The notes under the pieces were generated by a model. That model did no database searches, was not told the origin of the DNA, and saw only the letters and a program-made list of their open reading frames with translations. Position numbers and translations under genes: made by a program. Shown piece by piece: positions 1-12,088 of a stretch of DNA of 64,000 nucleotides. The stretch comes from Stropharia rugosoannulata (taxonomy: Eukaryota; Basidiomycota; Agaricomycetes; Agaricales; Strophariaceae): contig JANCIK010000002.1 in assembly GCA_028532985.1 (NCBI GenBank), positions 372,001-436,000 of the forward strand, written 5' to 3'. Position 1 is the first letter of the stretch; every line of letters starts with the position of its first letter.

Positions 1-520
1 AAGGTCTATAAATGATATACTCTACATATGCTGTTCACTGACTCCGCGTCAGCTATAAGCAATCACTGGGAGTCTTCTAGAAATAGCTCAAAGAAACAAC
101 ATGCATGTGGTTTGTGCAAGGAGAAACAAGTAACAAACGAGGCGAGCTTGGGAGTTACATCTTAGATGCACCTATTATGGCAAATTGTGTGTAGCGTAAG
201 CTGTTAGTCTGACAGGAAAAATTTCGAACGACACACCTATGGCTTGTGCTCTTTGAGTGGTTGCTTGAAGGTAAATAGTTACGTTCTAGACTTGTCATAG
301 ACGTTCAAATGCGTTCAAACGATGCATTCAATCATGTACTCTGATGCCAATTGTACCACTTGACGGCACCATGACACTCCACTCACACCGCGACACACGC
401 GTCGCAGATACTATCTTTCATGTCCTCGTTTTTTCGTTGATAGATCTGACACGATGATCTCCCGAGCGCTGTACAGATATGACGGTGATCTGGTTAGAGA
501 TCTCTGCTGTCTAGAAGCTT

Positions 521-651
521 TCGCATTGCCTTTGCAGGGCGTAACACTCGAATCCTGAAGTAGCATGAACAAAAGACCGTTAATACATATACAAAGCCAA
601 TAAGAAGTCCAACAATACATAGAAAACCTGTGGCCGAGTGACAAATCAAGC
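521..651. repeat. Diverged interspersed repeat, copy A
   Basis: First of three related stretches in the left 1.6 kb. Read on the minus strand it shares the order 'ctcggccacaggtttt', 'ctatgtattgtt', an AT-rich stretch, then 'ggcaatgcga' with copies B and C. Several substitutions and small gaps separate the copies, so the family is old. No terminal repeats or long open frame were seen. It could be a degraded short element or duplicated 3' ends of a lost gene. Confidence 0.5.
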
Positions 652-723
652 TATGCACCGGTCTTCAAGGCGAAAGAAGTGGTTGACGGAGATCCTAATG
701 AGATTTACTGAATTGTGAAAAAT

Positions 724-915
724 TCGCATTGCCTATACAGGAAGCCTGAAACAGCATGAAAAAGCCAGTTAACATCATATGGAGAGTCAATAATAGTTCT
801 AACAATGCATAGCAAACCTGTGGCCGAGCTACATGTCTTCTCTTGGTCGTCCATTGATCTTTTCAAGAAGTTCTGTTGACGTCGCACCGAGCGGACACCG
901 ATTCGTCATAGCCGC
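724..915. repeat. Diverged interspersed repeat, copy B
   Basis: Second copy. On the minus strand it carries 'gctcggtgcga', then 'cggccacaggtttgctatg', then 'gatgttaactgg', then 'catgctgtttcaggcttcc'. The last block resembles the end of a fungal intron (pyrimidines then cag), so the repeat may derive from a gene. Copy B and copy C share an extension through 'ctcggtgcga', which copy A lacks. Confidence 0.5.
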
Positions 916-1458
916 GAAGGTGACTCTGGCACTGCCACCGACCGGGTAAGGTAACTCATTTGCCGAGGATGTCCAATTTGTGTCCAATTCCCATTCAATC
1001 CAGTGTCGCTCAAGTGTCGCAAGAGAAAAAAGGCCGACCCAGTCTTTGGGGCAAAGCAAGAGACCTGTAAAAATACTAAGCCTCGTTGCAGTATCATATC
1101 TGACGGAGAACTAATGCGATGCAATTGTGCAGATCGTCTGGCCAACTACTCCTTGATTACGTGACGCTCCTTGACGCTCGTTGGCACTGGGGCGTGAAGG
1201 ACATCTTCAGTGCAATAAAAGCCTCGATTTGAGCATATTGAAAGGTGCCATTTTCACGCGGATCCCGCGAGGTAGAAGTGAGGCGAGTGCCACCAGAACT
1301 TGAACAGAACGGTTGCATTGCCAGCTTTCGTCATACTTGCGCTCGTTTCGAAAAGCTATGATATTCGGAACGAAGGTACAGCGTGCCCTTCAACAGCCTA
1401 CCTCGGTGGTTTCGGGAATCTTGACAGACAGGCCCCAAAGCTTATTTATTAACGAGTT

Positions 1459-1605
1459 GAAAGCGACCCTGAAACAGGATTACAAAAACCAGTTAACATT
1501 ATAAGCAAAGACAATATCAAATCTAACAATACATAGCAGGCCTGTGGCCAAATTACAAGTCTTGCCAAAGATGTTGCAGCACATCGCACCGAGCAGTCTC
1601 CCATG
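1459..1605. repeat. Diverged interspersed repeat, copy C
   Basis: Third copy, about 600 bp from copy B and in the same orientation. It shares 'ggccacaggcctgctatg', 'attgttaga', 'aatgttaactggttttt' and 'cctgtttcagg' with copy B on the minus strand, plus the 'ctcggtgcga' extension. It lies about 140 bp beyond the stop of the DnaJ/TPR gene. Confidence 0.5.
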
Positions 1606-1745
1606 TGAAGCTCCTGGTCCAGGTTTGACATTTGACCCTGGCGTAGCCACATGCAGATACTCACCACATACATGTCGTACAGTGTTGGTGAATTCTCTAG
1701 GCGGCCCACACTCCAGCAGCACATAAACATTAAGAATTAATGAAC

Positions 1746-3647
1746 CTAGTGTCCTTGGCTGAAGTGGAACTGGAAGCCCCCGCCTGGGCCGCCGGCGAAC
1801 CCACCCGGGAAACCGCCTGGGCGCCCTCCCTGTTGGAAGAATTGCGCAAACGGATGTTGGCCGTTCGCGAAGGGGTGGCCGCCCTGCTGGGCCATTGGGT
1901 CCATCGGGTCCTCGCCGTTGTCGAACCGTTGCCGCAGCTCCGGGTTCGACAGAACCTCGTATGCCTCATTCAAAAGTGCCATTTTTGCCTCTGAGCCGCC
2001 CTTGTCGGGGTGCGCCTGCTTCGCCGCGCGACGACTTTGAAACATAAGGAGTTAGGATAACGCATCTAGATAGAAAAAAAAACACAACGTACTAAGCCTT
2101 CTTGATTGTCTTCGCATCTGCGTCGCGAGAGACGCCAACAATCTTGTAGTAGTCCTTCTGCTTACTCTGCTTCAGCAGCTTCTGGGCACGCTGTAGTCTA
2201 GCGTGGATCTGGAACAGTGTCAGATGAGAATCAGGAAGAAAGAGCGGATACCTACGTCGCGGTCGGAGCGGCCGCTTGCTTCAAAGGCCCGTTCAAATGT
2301 GCGCACAGCCTCCTCCCATTCCTCCTTCCCAAGCAGTGCCTCCCCACGGCCTACGAGGCCATCGACGTCGTCACTGCACCCAGCGAGTGTCAATAGTTCG
2401 TCGCACCAGCGTTCCATCTGCGTCTTGTAATCTGCTGACGAAGGAGCGGCGCCGACGAGGTGGGTGTATGATTTACACAGGGCACGCACAAGTGTTTGGC
2501 GTTGCGGTGAAACCTTGGTGGCGAGGGGTAAGCTAATTTTGGGCTGTTTCTTCTTCTTGTGCGCTGTTGGCTCGGGTGCTGGCATGCTGGCTTGCAGCAG
2601 CGTAGGGGGGACAAGGGGGAGCACTTCCGTTTCTTGCCCCACGCTGTCTAGCAGAGCCTGCTCGTAACGACGCCATAGATCTCCAGTCTTGCTGCCTGGG
2701 GAAAGCAACAATTTGATGACGCCCCGCCAGTCCTCCTTGCCTAACAGCTCATCCAGTTGCGTGAAGGACTTGTCAAACCCTTTCAACATGCGTCGCTCTG
2801 TGAGACATGCCTTCGAGTCGGGATCGTAATGCAAACATTGTTTGAGAGTGTTCAGGGGCGCAGGAGACGGGGGGAGGAGGAAATACGATAACCGGAATAT
2901 CCGCATTAAGAGTTGGGTGGACGGCTGAAGCAGGTGAGACAGGCGCCTGCAGTATGGTTAGATAATGATCACAAAATAGAGAGGGACAACTGACGTTAGG
3001 TCGCCTACTGAGCTTTCGACGTCTCCTGAAGCGAGGGCGCACTCAGCACGCCATGTTCGAATCTGGACTGAATGGCTAGCCACACGCAATGCCTGGCTAG
3101 TACTCTCCACGCAGGCATTCCAGAGCTCAGCGTTGCGTTCTTTCTCGGCCTTGGTGGCGGCACGTTCTCCTTCATCGATGTCACCCTCAAGCTCTTCCGC
3201 GTCCTTATCTCGGCCCTTGGCCTTGACGTAGGCCGCCAGTGAAGCTTTCGCTAACGAGAAGTGACCCTCACGGGTGTATATGCGCGCTTTCATTAAGTGG
3301 GCGTTATCGAACGTCCCCGACGTTAAGGAAAGGACTTTGTCAAAGTCTTCAAGGGCAGAACTGTGACGTTGTAAGGAATAGTAGGCGGTGGCACGCTTGT
3401 AGTAGAGGAGATAATCGACAGGAGATTGCTCTGGCCACCACGTAAGTACAGCTTATTTCTTTTGATAATAGGACTCACCGATAGCTTCAGAGTATATTTT
3501 GGCGGCGTCGCTAAATTGACCGCTGGATAGTAGTATATTCCCCTTGTTAATTAAGGGCAGGAGGCCCGGTGGGTAAAGTCCAGTGTCGGCATAGGCATTC
3601 TTGCAAGCTAGTAGCAGAAGTAAAGAAGTGAGTGCGAGCAAGCGCAT
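1746..3647 (-). CDS. ER-lumenal DnaJ/TPR co-chaperone (DNAJC3/P58IPK-like)
   Basis: Five exons (3479-3647, 2995-3430, 2256-2946, 2093-2208, 1746-2034) join in phase to 566 aa. A signal peptide (MRLLALTSLLLLLACKNAYA) is followed by TPR repeats, including helices around 'LINKGNILLSSGQFSDAAK', then a C-terminal J domain with the HPD motif inside 'QAHPDKGGSEAK' and a Gly/Phe-rich tail. This order (signal, TPRs, J domain) is that of DNAJC3, which delivers unfolded ER clients to BiP and stimulates its ATPase. No HDEL-type ER retention signal is visible at the end (FHFSQGH). The start is the only Met before the signal peptide. It is divergent from the HAP5 gene and probably shares its upstream region. 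Family assignment is firm; role in the unfolded protein response is inferred from the family. Confidence 0.93.
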
Positions 3648-4339
3648 CGTAGCTCGTAACTATTCCAGCGCGAAGAAGGGGAAAAGAAAGGAGGAGGATT
3701 AGAAAAGACAGCAAAGAGCGATATCAACCAGTTTGGAACCAGGTTGGAGCGCATATATTTGGCTCATGACCAACTCATGACTTGCAAGCCACGTAGCGTT
3801 CCCGCGGTCACACTCTTTCCGTCCGCGGTTATCCCGCCCTGTCCAAATTCAGCATTACGGAGAAACATCGTCTCATTATAACATTTCGCAGTGCAGAAAC
3901 AAGAAATGAGAGTTAAAGAGACAAGAGGACCCACTAATGACTACGAGAACACGTCTGTGTGTTCGGAGAGGAAACAAGAAGGACAGGACTCGAAAGTGCG
4001 TTGAAAGTTGGTTGGAGTTGGGTTGGAGTGGGACTCCTGGGAGAAAGAAAGCAAGAAGGGAACGGAATAATAAATAAAACGATACATTATATAAAAATTA
4101 TATAGGGCGCGTTACAGTAGGTGTTTGGGGATGAAGCACACAACATCTGCTGAGTAACTGGCACATTACAGTAATCTAATCTGCTTATGTGATATTGCGG
4201 CAATCTCCGAAATTGCCTAATCGACTCACAACGGCAAACAAGCAACCAATCGTTGCCCTCTATCCCTCCCACCAACTGCCCAATCCCAGTTCGCGTCCAA
4301 GTCACGCTCTGCACTAACCAATATCAGCTCAAATAAGTA
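3648..4339. promoter_or_regulatory. Divergent intergenic region between DnaJ/TPR gene and HAP5
   Basis: About 690 bp separate the two divergent starts. The HAP5-proximal end holds three CCAAT pentamers (listed separately). No gene is seen in the interval. Confidence 0.6.
4246..4322 (+). promoter_or_regulatory. Cluster of three CCAAT boxes upstream of HAP5
   Basis: CCAAT pentamers lie at 4246-4250, 4280-4284 and 4318-4322, all on the plus strand and spaced 34 and 38 bp apart. They end 18 bp before the HAP5 start codon. The first (aaCCAATcg) fits the extended NF-Y site RRCCAATSR. HAP5/NF-YC encodes a subunit of the factor that binds this sequence, so autoregulation is a natural inference. Some of the boxes may lie in the 5' UTR. 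Confidence 0.55.
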
Positions 4340-5193
4340 ATGACCATGAGCAACAGCAACTCAACGCCCTATGTCCAGCCCGGAGAACCCCTCAACACCT
4401 TCCTGCAGTCCTTCTGGCAACGTCAGGTCGATGCCGCGGAGCAGGAAACGCCAGACTACAGGCATCCACCCCTGCCCCTGGCGAGGATCAAAAAGGTCAT
4501 GAAGAGCGACCCGGACGTCAAGGTAGGTATATCTTGCACGCGTTAGATGCGTCTCTGACGGCGTTGCCTGCATGCATGGTAGATGATCGCCGCTGATGGT
4601 GGGTTTTCATAAGGTTATGATGGGTGTATGCTAAACTGTGTCTTGATCAGCGCCAATATTATTCTGCAAAGCATGCGAAAGTGCGTTTACCTCCTACTGC
4701 TGCTGGAACGCGTTCTTACCCTCATCTCTAGTCTTCATTGCGGAAATCACTGCTCGTGCTTTCATTGTTGCAGATGCGAACAAGCGGCGCACACTCTCGC
4801 GCGCAGATATATCGAAGGCTCTGGGAAAGTCAGATCAATTTGACTTTTTGATCGACATTGTGCCCCGAGAGGAGGCAGGGTTCGGAGGAGGGGCATCCGG
4901 CGCAGGAACATCGACAACTGCAGCTGCACGCAGAACAACAGCGAAGGTGGACCAGGTCGGTGCCTTGATATATGCGCTTAAATATATATTCCTCACTGGC
5001 TTAATACTTCAGGGTGCGCCAGGAAATGAAGAAGGTCAGGATTTGATAGGCTTGGATGGCTCAGAGAGTGCGACGACACGGAGTAACGCGGAAACAATTG
5101 ACCAGGTATGGCATACACCTGCTTTCCAACATTAGCTGACGCTTTGTATTATTCAAGCTTGAATCTCTGCTTTCCCGTGGACCTTTGTCATGA
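4340..5193 (+). CDS. HAP5: CCAAT-binding factor subunit HAP5 / NF-YC
   Basis: Six exons (4340-4522, 4583-4598, 4651-4680, 4732-4955, 5013-5105, 5158-5193) give 193 aa. The histone-fold core runs from '[20 protein letters not shown]' (about residue 45) to '[16 protein letters not shown]', which is diagnostic for NF-YC. It pairs with NF-YB, then NF-YA binds, and the trimer recognises CCAAT in the nucleus. Exon 2 is only 16 nt and exon 3 only 30 nt, yet both are needed to encode '[16 protein letters not shown]'. A second Met two codons later (MTM) could also start. The tail after the core is short and Gly/Ala/Thr-rich. Confidence 0.95.
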
Positions 5194-6143
5194 TAGCTAA
5201 TCTACAAGTAAAGTTTTTCCTCACACCTGTGTACCTGCGTTTTCGCACCGCTGTACGCCTGATTTCTTGTTTATCGCGTCTGTTTGGATTTTCTACCAAA
5301 GTTGTTGTGATATTGCCTGTACAATTTCATCTTATTGCTTCTCGGCCAGTTCACTGCGGACCCTTTTTATACCGAGCTCACGCTTTCATCTTGGATAAGC
5401 TCTTCAACGATGGGCTGTATTTTCCATGTACGTGCATTGATTTAATATACCTATCTCATCAAGCCGATAGCTGATAATGCACAACGCTCTCAGATGTTTA
5501 CGAGTCTAGAAAAAAATGCTTATTATTTGTGTGTGCATCTAGTTTTTATCGGTCTACTTTGGAAGTCTCTTAGTACGCACTTCATCATACTGGTGCAGAT
5601 TCTGCAAGTCTCGATATCATGTAAGTCTCAACGGAACCGTGGGAACAGTTTGACCATGGGCGCCTAATGAAGTTGTTCGAAAATTGCGGACTCCAATGGC
5701 AAGAATTTACCGGGATTTTACTGGTTAAAATGAGCTCATTTGTCTCTACAGATACCATTCATCTACTCGGTAGGCTGTACTGTGGGGTGCTCACTGGTCA
5801 CCCTCGAATTCTGTCAAACCAACGCATGCCACCAACATTCAACATACCACCAGGAGGCGCATAGCTGCTGTACCAGACTGCTCGAGCTCTGGATTTTGGC
5901 TTGCCAGCAAGGATAAAAACCTCCCCTGCATGTATCTATGTTCGCAGGCGGGAAAAGCACGAAATGGCGATTATCCATAAATAGCCTTTCCCTTTCTGCC
6001 ATATCAATGCCTGGACCAGTTGTGAGAATATATCACGATCAGTCACGCCATGCCCTTTCAACGTTCAGATTGTTTGTGCTCTTCCTAACATCATCTCTCG
6101 TAAATCGTACCCGTCCAGTAGCTCTCAACATCGTTGAACGACC
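5194..6143. other. Gene-free interval between HAP5 and the HET pseudogene
   Basis: AT-rich sequence with only short open frames. I looked for further 5' exons of the HET gene here and found none with convincing coding character. Confidence 0.4.
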
Positions 6144-8490
6144 ATGTCAATGGAACAGTCCATTACAGTAGGCGAGTGATTTTACTCGATATTCCACGAG
6201 CCGTAGAACTAATCAATCCTATGCCAGACGTAGATGTCAGCATCCATAGCATAGAGCTTCTTGCGAGCCTTGTTAGATTTATGAGGCCGGTGATTGAGGC
6301 TATCGCACCTCCGTCGTCGAGTGGGCCTCCTATTTTATACATATCTTTATGTGTTCTCATACTTTCTCTTCCTTCCAGTCGAGACACAGACTTCCCAGGC
6401 CGACCAAGGTGTGTTCTGCATTTATCTCTGGTAGAATCGTGACTCAGTACTCAGCTTCAATGGTATTTATAGACGCCGAGGCGGTACACCTAATTGAATC
6501 GGTTAAAGGTCAGGATCTTGCCAAGTCATTGGAGAATTTTATCGGATTTGTGGTTAAAACCCGAGGTAAACACATAAAGCATGTAAGCGGTAAGTAGCAT
6601 GCTAATCTCTTTCTGCTTTAGATCATTGATTTATCATTCTTTGCACGTCGCAGAGACTCCGCATTCAAAGAAAGACTCAGATAGCGTTGACGAACGGTGT
6701 ATGTATATAATAACCCAATAACTCCTTATCATTGTGCCTACATGCTCAATTTATTCTACCGCGCCATCAGACTGGCAAAATGAGGTACAGGAGTTTGCTG
6801 CTATGTGCAACATGGTTGACTCGTTGATTTACAGTGGTAATTCTTCAGCTACGTCTAGGGATTAGTCTACTCATCATAGATGCTACTCAGAACCACTTCC
6901 ATCCAATATAATTGACAAGATCAACGAAATCGTATTCAATAAACTACCAATTCGTCTGCTTGCATTTAACTCTGATGGGTCCAATATTTATCTAGTTGGG
7001 CGGCTTACAATAGTTCGCTTGGTCACAGAACATCTTCAAGAGTACCTATATGGATTGAGTTCCCGGGAAAGAGAAATAGAAGATATCGAGGGCGATGTAG
7101 AGGACATGCTCGAATACGCAATTTTGTCACATACGTGGATTCGCCAAACACCTGGCGAGGTCTTATTTCAAGACTGGGCAACCCGACTGTTGCCAGAAAA
7201 TGAGCATGGATACTCAATTAACAAGGAGAGCAGATAGAGCTGGACGAGTCCATTTTTCCTATGTTCAAGTGGTATCAACATGCTTATGTTTGTATCACAT
7301 ATTTATCGGAAACATCACAACTCAACCAAATGCATAAAGATGCTTGGTTCACTCGAGGATGGACTTTAAAAAAGCTGTTGGCGAATCGTCGTAATGTTCA
7401 TTTCTACGACCAACATTGGAGGATACTTGACCCATCCGCAGAAGTGTCAACAAACGATTCTGCTGATCCTTTCTTTCTGGACGACATCTCTCCGGCTATA
7501 CAATACCAAATCTTTCGCGCGTCGTCGATTACCCCACAAGAGCTTCGTTACCACTACAGTATACTGATCTGCCGAATAATGGAGCTGACCGCACATCGCA
7601 AAGTTACCCGAGAAGAGGATCAAATATACTCTTTGATGGGGCTGCTTCATGTACAGATTCCCACTGCCTACGGCGAAGGCTCACAGAGTGCACTACGAAA
7701 AATATTCCGCGAATTGATGATGTCTGAATCTAACATCCTGGACCTTTTCAATCATACCGGCGAGCGGAGCATTGTACCTTCCACTATGGAAGACTACATT
7801 AATCATTTCCCTGCAGTGCAGAACAAACTTTCTCCTCAAAGTCCAATTGTGTTCTCACATTTAGGTATTCACGCCACACTCCTTGTAGTTCCGGTCTTCT
7901 CTCGGGAAATGTTCGCAGATAGAATTCCATCTGAAATTATCAGCAACACTGTATCTCTACACTCTCTGCACTACCAGTCGCAAGACAAGGCTGACTACAT
8001 AGTCCTGGATAACAGTAGCTGTTCTGTCAATGCTAAATGGGTCTCTAATCTCACTTTTCCCCTCCTAGATTCAGTCATCTTCCCTGAGAACATGCGCACC
8101 GATAGACCTACTCCATCAGTCTTATATATGGCCATAGAGTATTGTCCTCCAATGTCAAGCAAGAATCAAATAGCTACCAGCTGTCAGCTGGACCCAGTTT
8201 CGGAGTCCCAATGCTGCCAGATATAATTAGTAATATTGAGAAGCTATTTCCTAGTGGTGATTTCTACGACATGAACATACAAGCCATCGAAAGCCCAGAC
8301 GTCAAATTCTCTGGCATACAACCCATCACAAACTTATCGACAATCGAGTCTCTACACCATGTTTGGCGTCGAGATTACGGAGTAAAAGTCGTAGATCTTC
8401 CATATACAGAAGATAAAGTAAAAGACGGTGTTCGATAAGGCGGAAGCAGAGAAACCAGGAATTAAGGTTGTATCTGCTTATTTCAAGTAG
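6144..8490 (+). pseudogene. Decayed HET-domain (heterokaryon incompatibility-like) gene
   Basis: Several exons keep family-like protein. 'DIPRAVELINPMPDVDV' is near 6195. 'FIDAEAVHLIESVKGQDL' is near 6467. 'PIRLLAFNSDGSNIYLVGR' is near 6950. The HET domain spans 'YAILSHTWIRQTPGEV' (7115) to 'DAWFTRGWTL' (7345) and 'VTREEDQIYSLMGL' (7605). Damage is clear. After 'ENEHGYS' (7215) the text jumps to 'INKESR', losing about 25 residues that normally include the W-x-D-T-x-C core. A 2-nt frameshift at the TAG near 7235 follows before 'ELDESIFPMFKWY'. Further frameshifts fall near 8140 and 8435. The original C-terminus 'IKVVSAYFK' ends at 8490 in a third frame. The first exon also appears frameshifted after the putative ATG at 6144. 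HET proteins act in non-self recognition; this copy is unlikely to work unless the reference has errors. Confidence 0.75.
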
Positions 8491-9750
8491 CACTGGGAGT
8501 TGGATATCTTCAGGCTATTGTTTAGCAGTGCAGAGCCTTTAGTGCTGTGAAGATCAATTCCAGGGCTTCAAAAGCCTTCGAGTTTGTGTCCGTAGTAAGT
8601 TCATGCGACCCATCAGGCGAAGCCGTGTGCGTCGTTACCACGGTGATATTTAATTACAGAGTCCTGAGAGTCTATTGCATCGTATGTATGCACATTTAGT
8701 ATCAGTACGTAGATTGGGGCTTGTAGCAAACTTGAAGGGGACATAAGTTGGAAGACACTTGCAAGTGACAAAGCCAGCAGGCTCGGAGAAAGCCGTCGGC
8801 TGCTCGGGCGCTTAATTTAAGTCTTGTTTTTCCAATATCATCGAGGTACTGTCGTACGTCCCAAGTGTGTCAGGCGGCAAGTACTAGTCGCCAAAAGTTG
8901 CAAATTTAATGAAAGCATTCCTCCGCCTTCTACTATGGCCCTTTTATCGCTCTTGTTCTTTGCTGATGTATATGTGATGAGTAATGAACTCACACTCTGG
9001 AGTACTTGACATTGCTCAAAGGCTAGTAGGAGTCTTCTTTCTTTCTTCTGCTTTCCAGATCTATCATATTTCAGGTGTCAAAGTAGGCGTCCTTGATACT
9101 CTCATGGTGCCCGTCAAGATTGAACACGGGACGTTGATTCCGGGTTTGTGAGAATAGAGCTCTATGGTTTGACACTGCCTGACAAAATCAGCCTATGACA
9201 TCGGAAAAAGTATGTGAAGCCTTTCCGCTATGTGGAACTTGTACTTACATTTGACATGCGTGTCCAGGACTCCTCGTGATTTCATATAATCATTTTATAT
9301 GATTCAGATATGCTTAGATTGCATCAGCTAATACTATGGTACAACTGGACGGGTGAGGTACGATCTCATGGGTCATGACGCTCAATGTCTGTATCTTACA
9401 AGATTATGCATATAGCTGGCAGGTACGAGGGCAAACTTCGGACATACCTCCTTTTAAGCGACCTGCCAATGCATTGCGGAACCACTGGGTGTTCGTTTAA
9501 AAATATCACAACACCGTTGATTCTAATTCCAGAACTTGGGGACAAGTAATCTAATACCTATCAGTGTTATGTGAGAAATTAATCACATCCCCCGGGATAT
9601 CTGAGAACCCCCATTGGGTATCGCGCCTTTAATCTCACAATAAGTGGTGGATAATTTTCTTTGGTTCATTGAAAGCAGCAGTTCTCTTCTATTTACATGG
9701 ATCGGTGCTTTTACCGCTAGTACCTGAGTAGTATTCTCTCTCCTGACAGC
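8491..9750. other. Gene-free interval upstream of the GMC oxidoreductase
   Basis: No supported exon on either strand. It should contain the promoter of the GMC gene, but I see no distinctive element. Confidence 0.45.
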
Positions 9751-12088
9751 ATGAGTTGTACCAAGGATGGTATATATACTCTGTTCAATTCGACGAAGGG
9801 CATGTTTCCCGTCCTGATGCCTAAGTACAGCATACTTGTCTGGTTATTCGTCATTACATCTCCATTATCATGGGGACTCACAATATCGACACCCTCACAA
9901 CTTTTAGGGCTCACATATGACTATATCATTGTGGGAGGTTCGTACATACCACTGAACATATATTTGTTTCCTGTGATAATCAAGTCTATGATATCCTGTA
10001 ATATAGGAGGAACTGCTGGACTCACGCTTGCAACACGTCTTTCAGAAAATTTGACGGCTACAGTGCTTGTATTGGAAGCTGGGATAACGTACGTACTTCG
10101 GTACGCTCACATTGGATAACCCGAACATTTTATCCACAGCAATAGTGGTCAATTGTTGACTGAAGTCCCTTTTCTTGCTCCGCAGGCAACTCCTAGTATG
10201 GAAATTGAATTGACCGAACAGGTATATTAATAAGCTAGCTGTACTTACAGATACGGAGCTCGATTGGAACTTTACAGTTGTGCCACAGAGAGGGCTGGAC
10301 AACCGAACATTTTCCCTACCAGCGGGAAGGGTTCTAGGAGGCAGTAGTAGCGTTAGTAAGTCGTCTTAGTAGATACATATAAACTTACAAAAACGCTGAT
10401 AATGTGGAAGATTATCTCGTGCACCAATATGGCACAAACGACGACTGGAATAAAATGGCACGAATTGTCAATGATTCAAGATGGAACTGGACAAATATGC
10501 AACAATTTGTCGCAAAGGTAAGGTGACATTTCTTCATTCAATGAATTGAACTCACACGGTGATAGCATGAAAATTTGGTACCTCCTTTGGATGGGCATAA
10601 CACGACGGGTCAAATTATCCCTGACCTGCATAGCACTACCGGTGTCCTTCCCGTCAGTCTTCCAGGACAGAACCAGACAACGGACGCCATCATTATATCA
10701 ACAACAGAACAGCTCACAGAATTTCCGTTCAACGAAGACACAAGCGGTCTAAGTCCATCAATTCTTGGGTTCGGTTTCGCCCAGTCGGCAATTTCGGGGG
10801 GCGTCAGGACCACGTCGTCCACGGCCTACTTGAGTCCAATCAACAATGCCCGCCTTAACTTGACCGTACTACTAAATGCCACAGCTATAAAGCTCGTCCA
10901 GACAGGCACAAATGGAGATCTGCCATCCTTCCGCGCTGTACAATTCGCATCGACCCCAACATCTCCTGTCACTACCGTCAAGGCGAATAAAATGGTCATT
11001 TTATGCGCAGGTGCTATCAAGACACCGCAGCTACTGATGCTTTCGGGAATCGGGAATGCCGCAGATTTAGAGGCTTTCAATATCACGACGATAATCAACA
11101 ATACTTCAGTCGGGCAGAATTATATAGACAGTACCTTGATCCCAAACTTCTTCAGTGTTAATTCTGTTCCGGGCACACTCGATTCAGTCATGCAAAACCA
11201 AACCCTGTTTTCTACGTTACTAAGCCAGTGGATGTCATCAAGAACGGGTTTGTTTACTAACGGTCTTGCAAATATGTTGGGTTACGCGAGGCTACCACCT
11301 ACTGCGTCGATATTTTCAATAGCCAGTGATCCATCGGCGGGCCCAACTTCACCGCATTATGAGATCATCCCAACGGTACGTATCCTAGTACGCTGAATTG
11401 TCAATTAGTTGATAGATATGAGGACTGCAGGATTACTTCTTGTCGACCTTCATATCCCCGCCTATAACCCCTCCAACAAGTGGAAACTTCATAACCTTCG
11501 TGACGACACTGAGCAGTCCGACGTCTAGTCAGTCATATTCTTTTACTTCTGATGTTCACTGGTGAATGAACGCACACTCACAAAAGGGGGAACGATCCAG
11601 CTGCAAAGCTCAAATCCATTCGATCCTCCATTGATCGACCCAGAGTTTCTGACGACCGATTTTGACATCTTCACAATGCGCGAAAGCGTGCGCGCCGTTC
11701 AGCGATTCGTCGCCGCCCCAGCATGGGCACAGTTCAACGTCACCCCGTTTCCGCCAAATGTCCCCGCATCAACTACCAATTCAAGTGTAGATGGATTTGT
11801 ACGGAAGAGCTGTGGGACTATATTCCATCCTGGAGGAAGCGCTGCAATGTCCAGTGCTACAGATGGGCTTGGTCAGGGCGTTGTGAATCCTGACTTAACG
11901 GTTAAAGGAGCGGATGGACTCCGCATCGTGGATGCATCAATCTGGGTAAGACTTTCAAAAGAGCTGCTGTATTCTTCCCGCTCATTTCGCCTCTTGGTGC
12001 AAAGCCTCGTCTGCCAAGTTTACATCCCGCAGGAGCGATTTATATTCTTGCAGAACAGGCTGCAGACATCATAAAAGCAGCAGGATGA
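9751..12088 (+). CDS. Secreted GMC oxidoreductase (aryl-alcohol oxidase type)
   Basis: Multi-exon gene. A hydrophobic signal (SILVWLFVITSPLSWG) precedes the FAD-binding motif 'DYIIVGGGTAGLTLATRLSE', completed across an intron at 9938. The family signature 'GRVLGGSSSVNYLVHQYGT' and the second GMC signature 'GAIKTPQLLMLSGIG' follow. The C-terminal half has 'SCGTIFHPGGSAAM' with the first active-site His, then 'GLRIVDASIW'. The last exon, joined from the acceptor before 12005, gives 'PRLPSLHPAGAIYILAEQAA', supplying the second His. Such enzymes oxidise aromatic or aliphatic alcohols and release H2O2, often for lignin breakdown. The substrate cannot be told from sequence. The start could also be Met18 (9802) or Met23 (9817), which place the signal peptide right at the N-terminus. 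Many N-x-S/T sites suit secretion. Confidence 0.92.

Larger units (their letters stand above)
1..1745. other. Gene-poor left edge
   Basis: Apart from the three repeat copies I see no supported gene. Short open frames between 829 and 1145 on the minus strand overlap copy B. They lack a convincing start and resemble no family I know. Confidence 0.4.
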
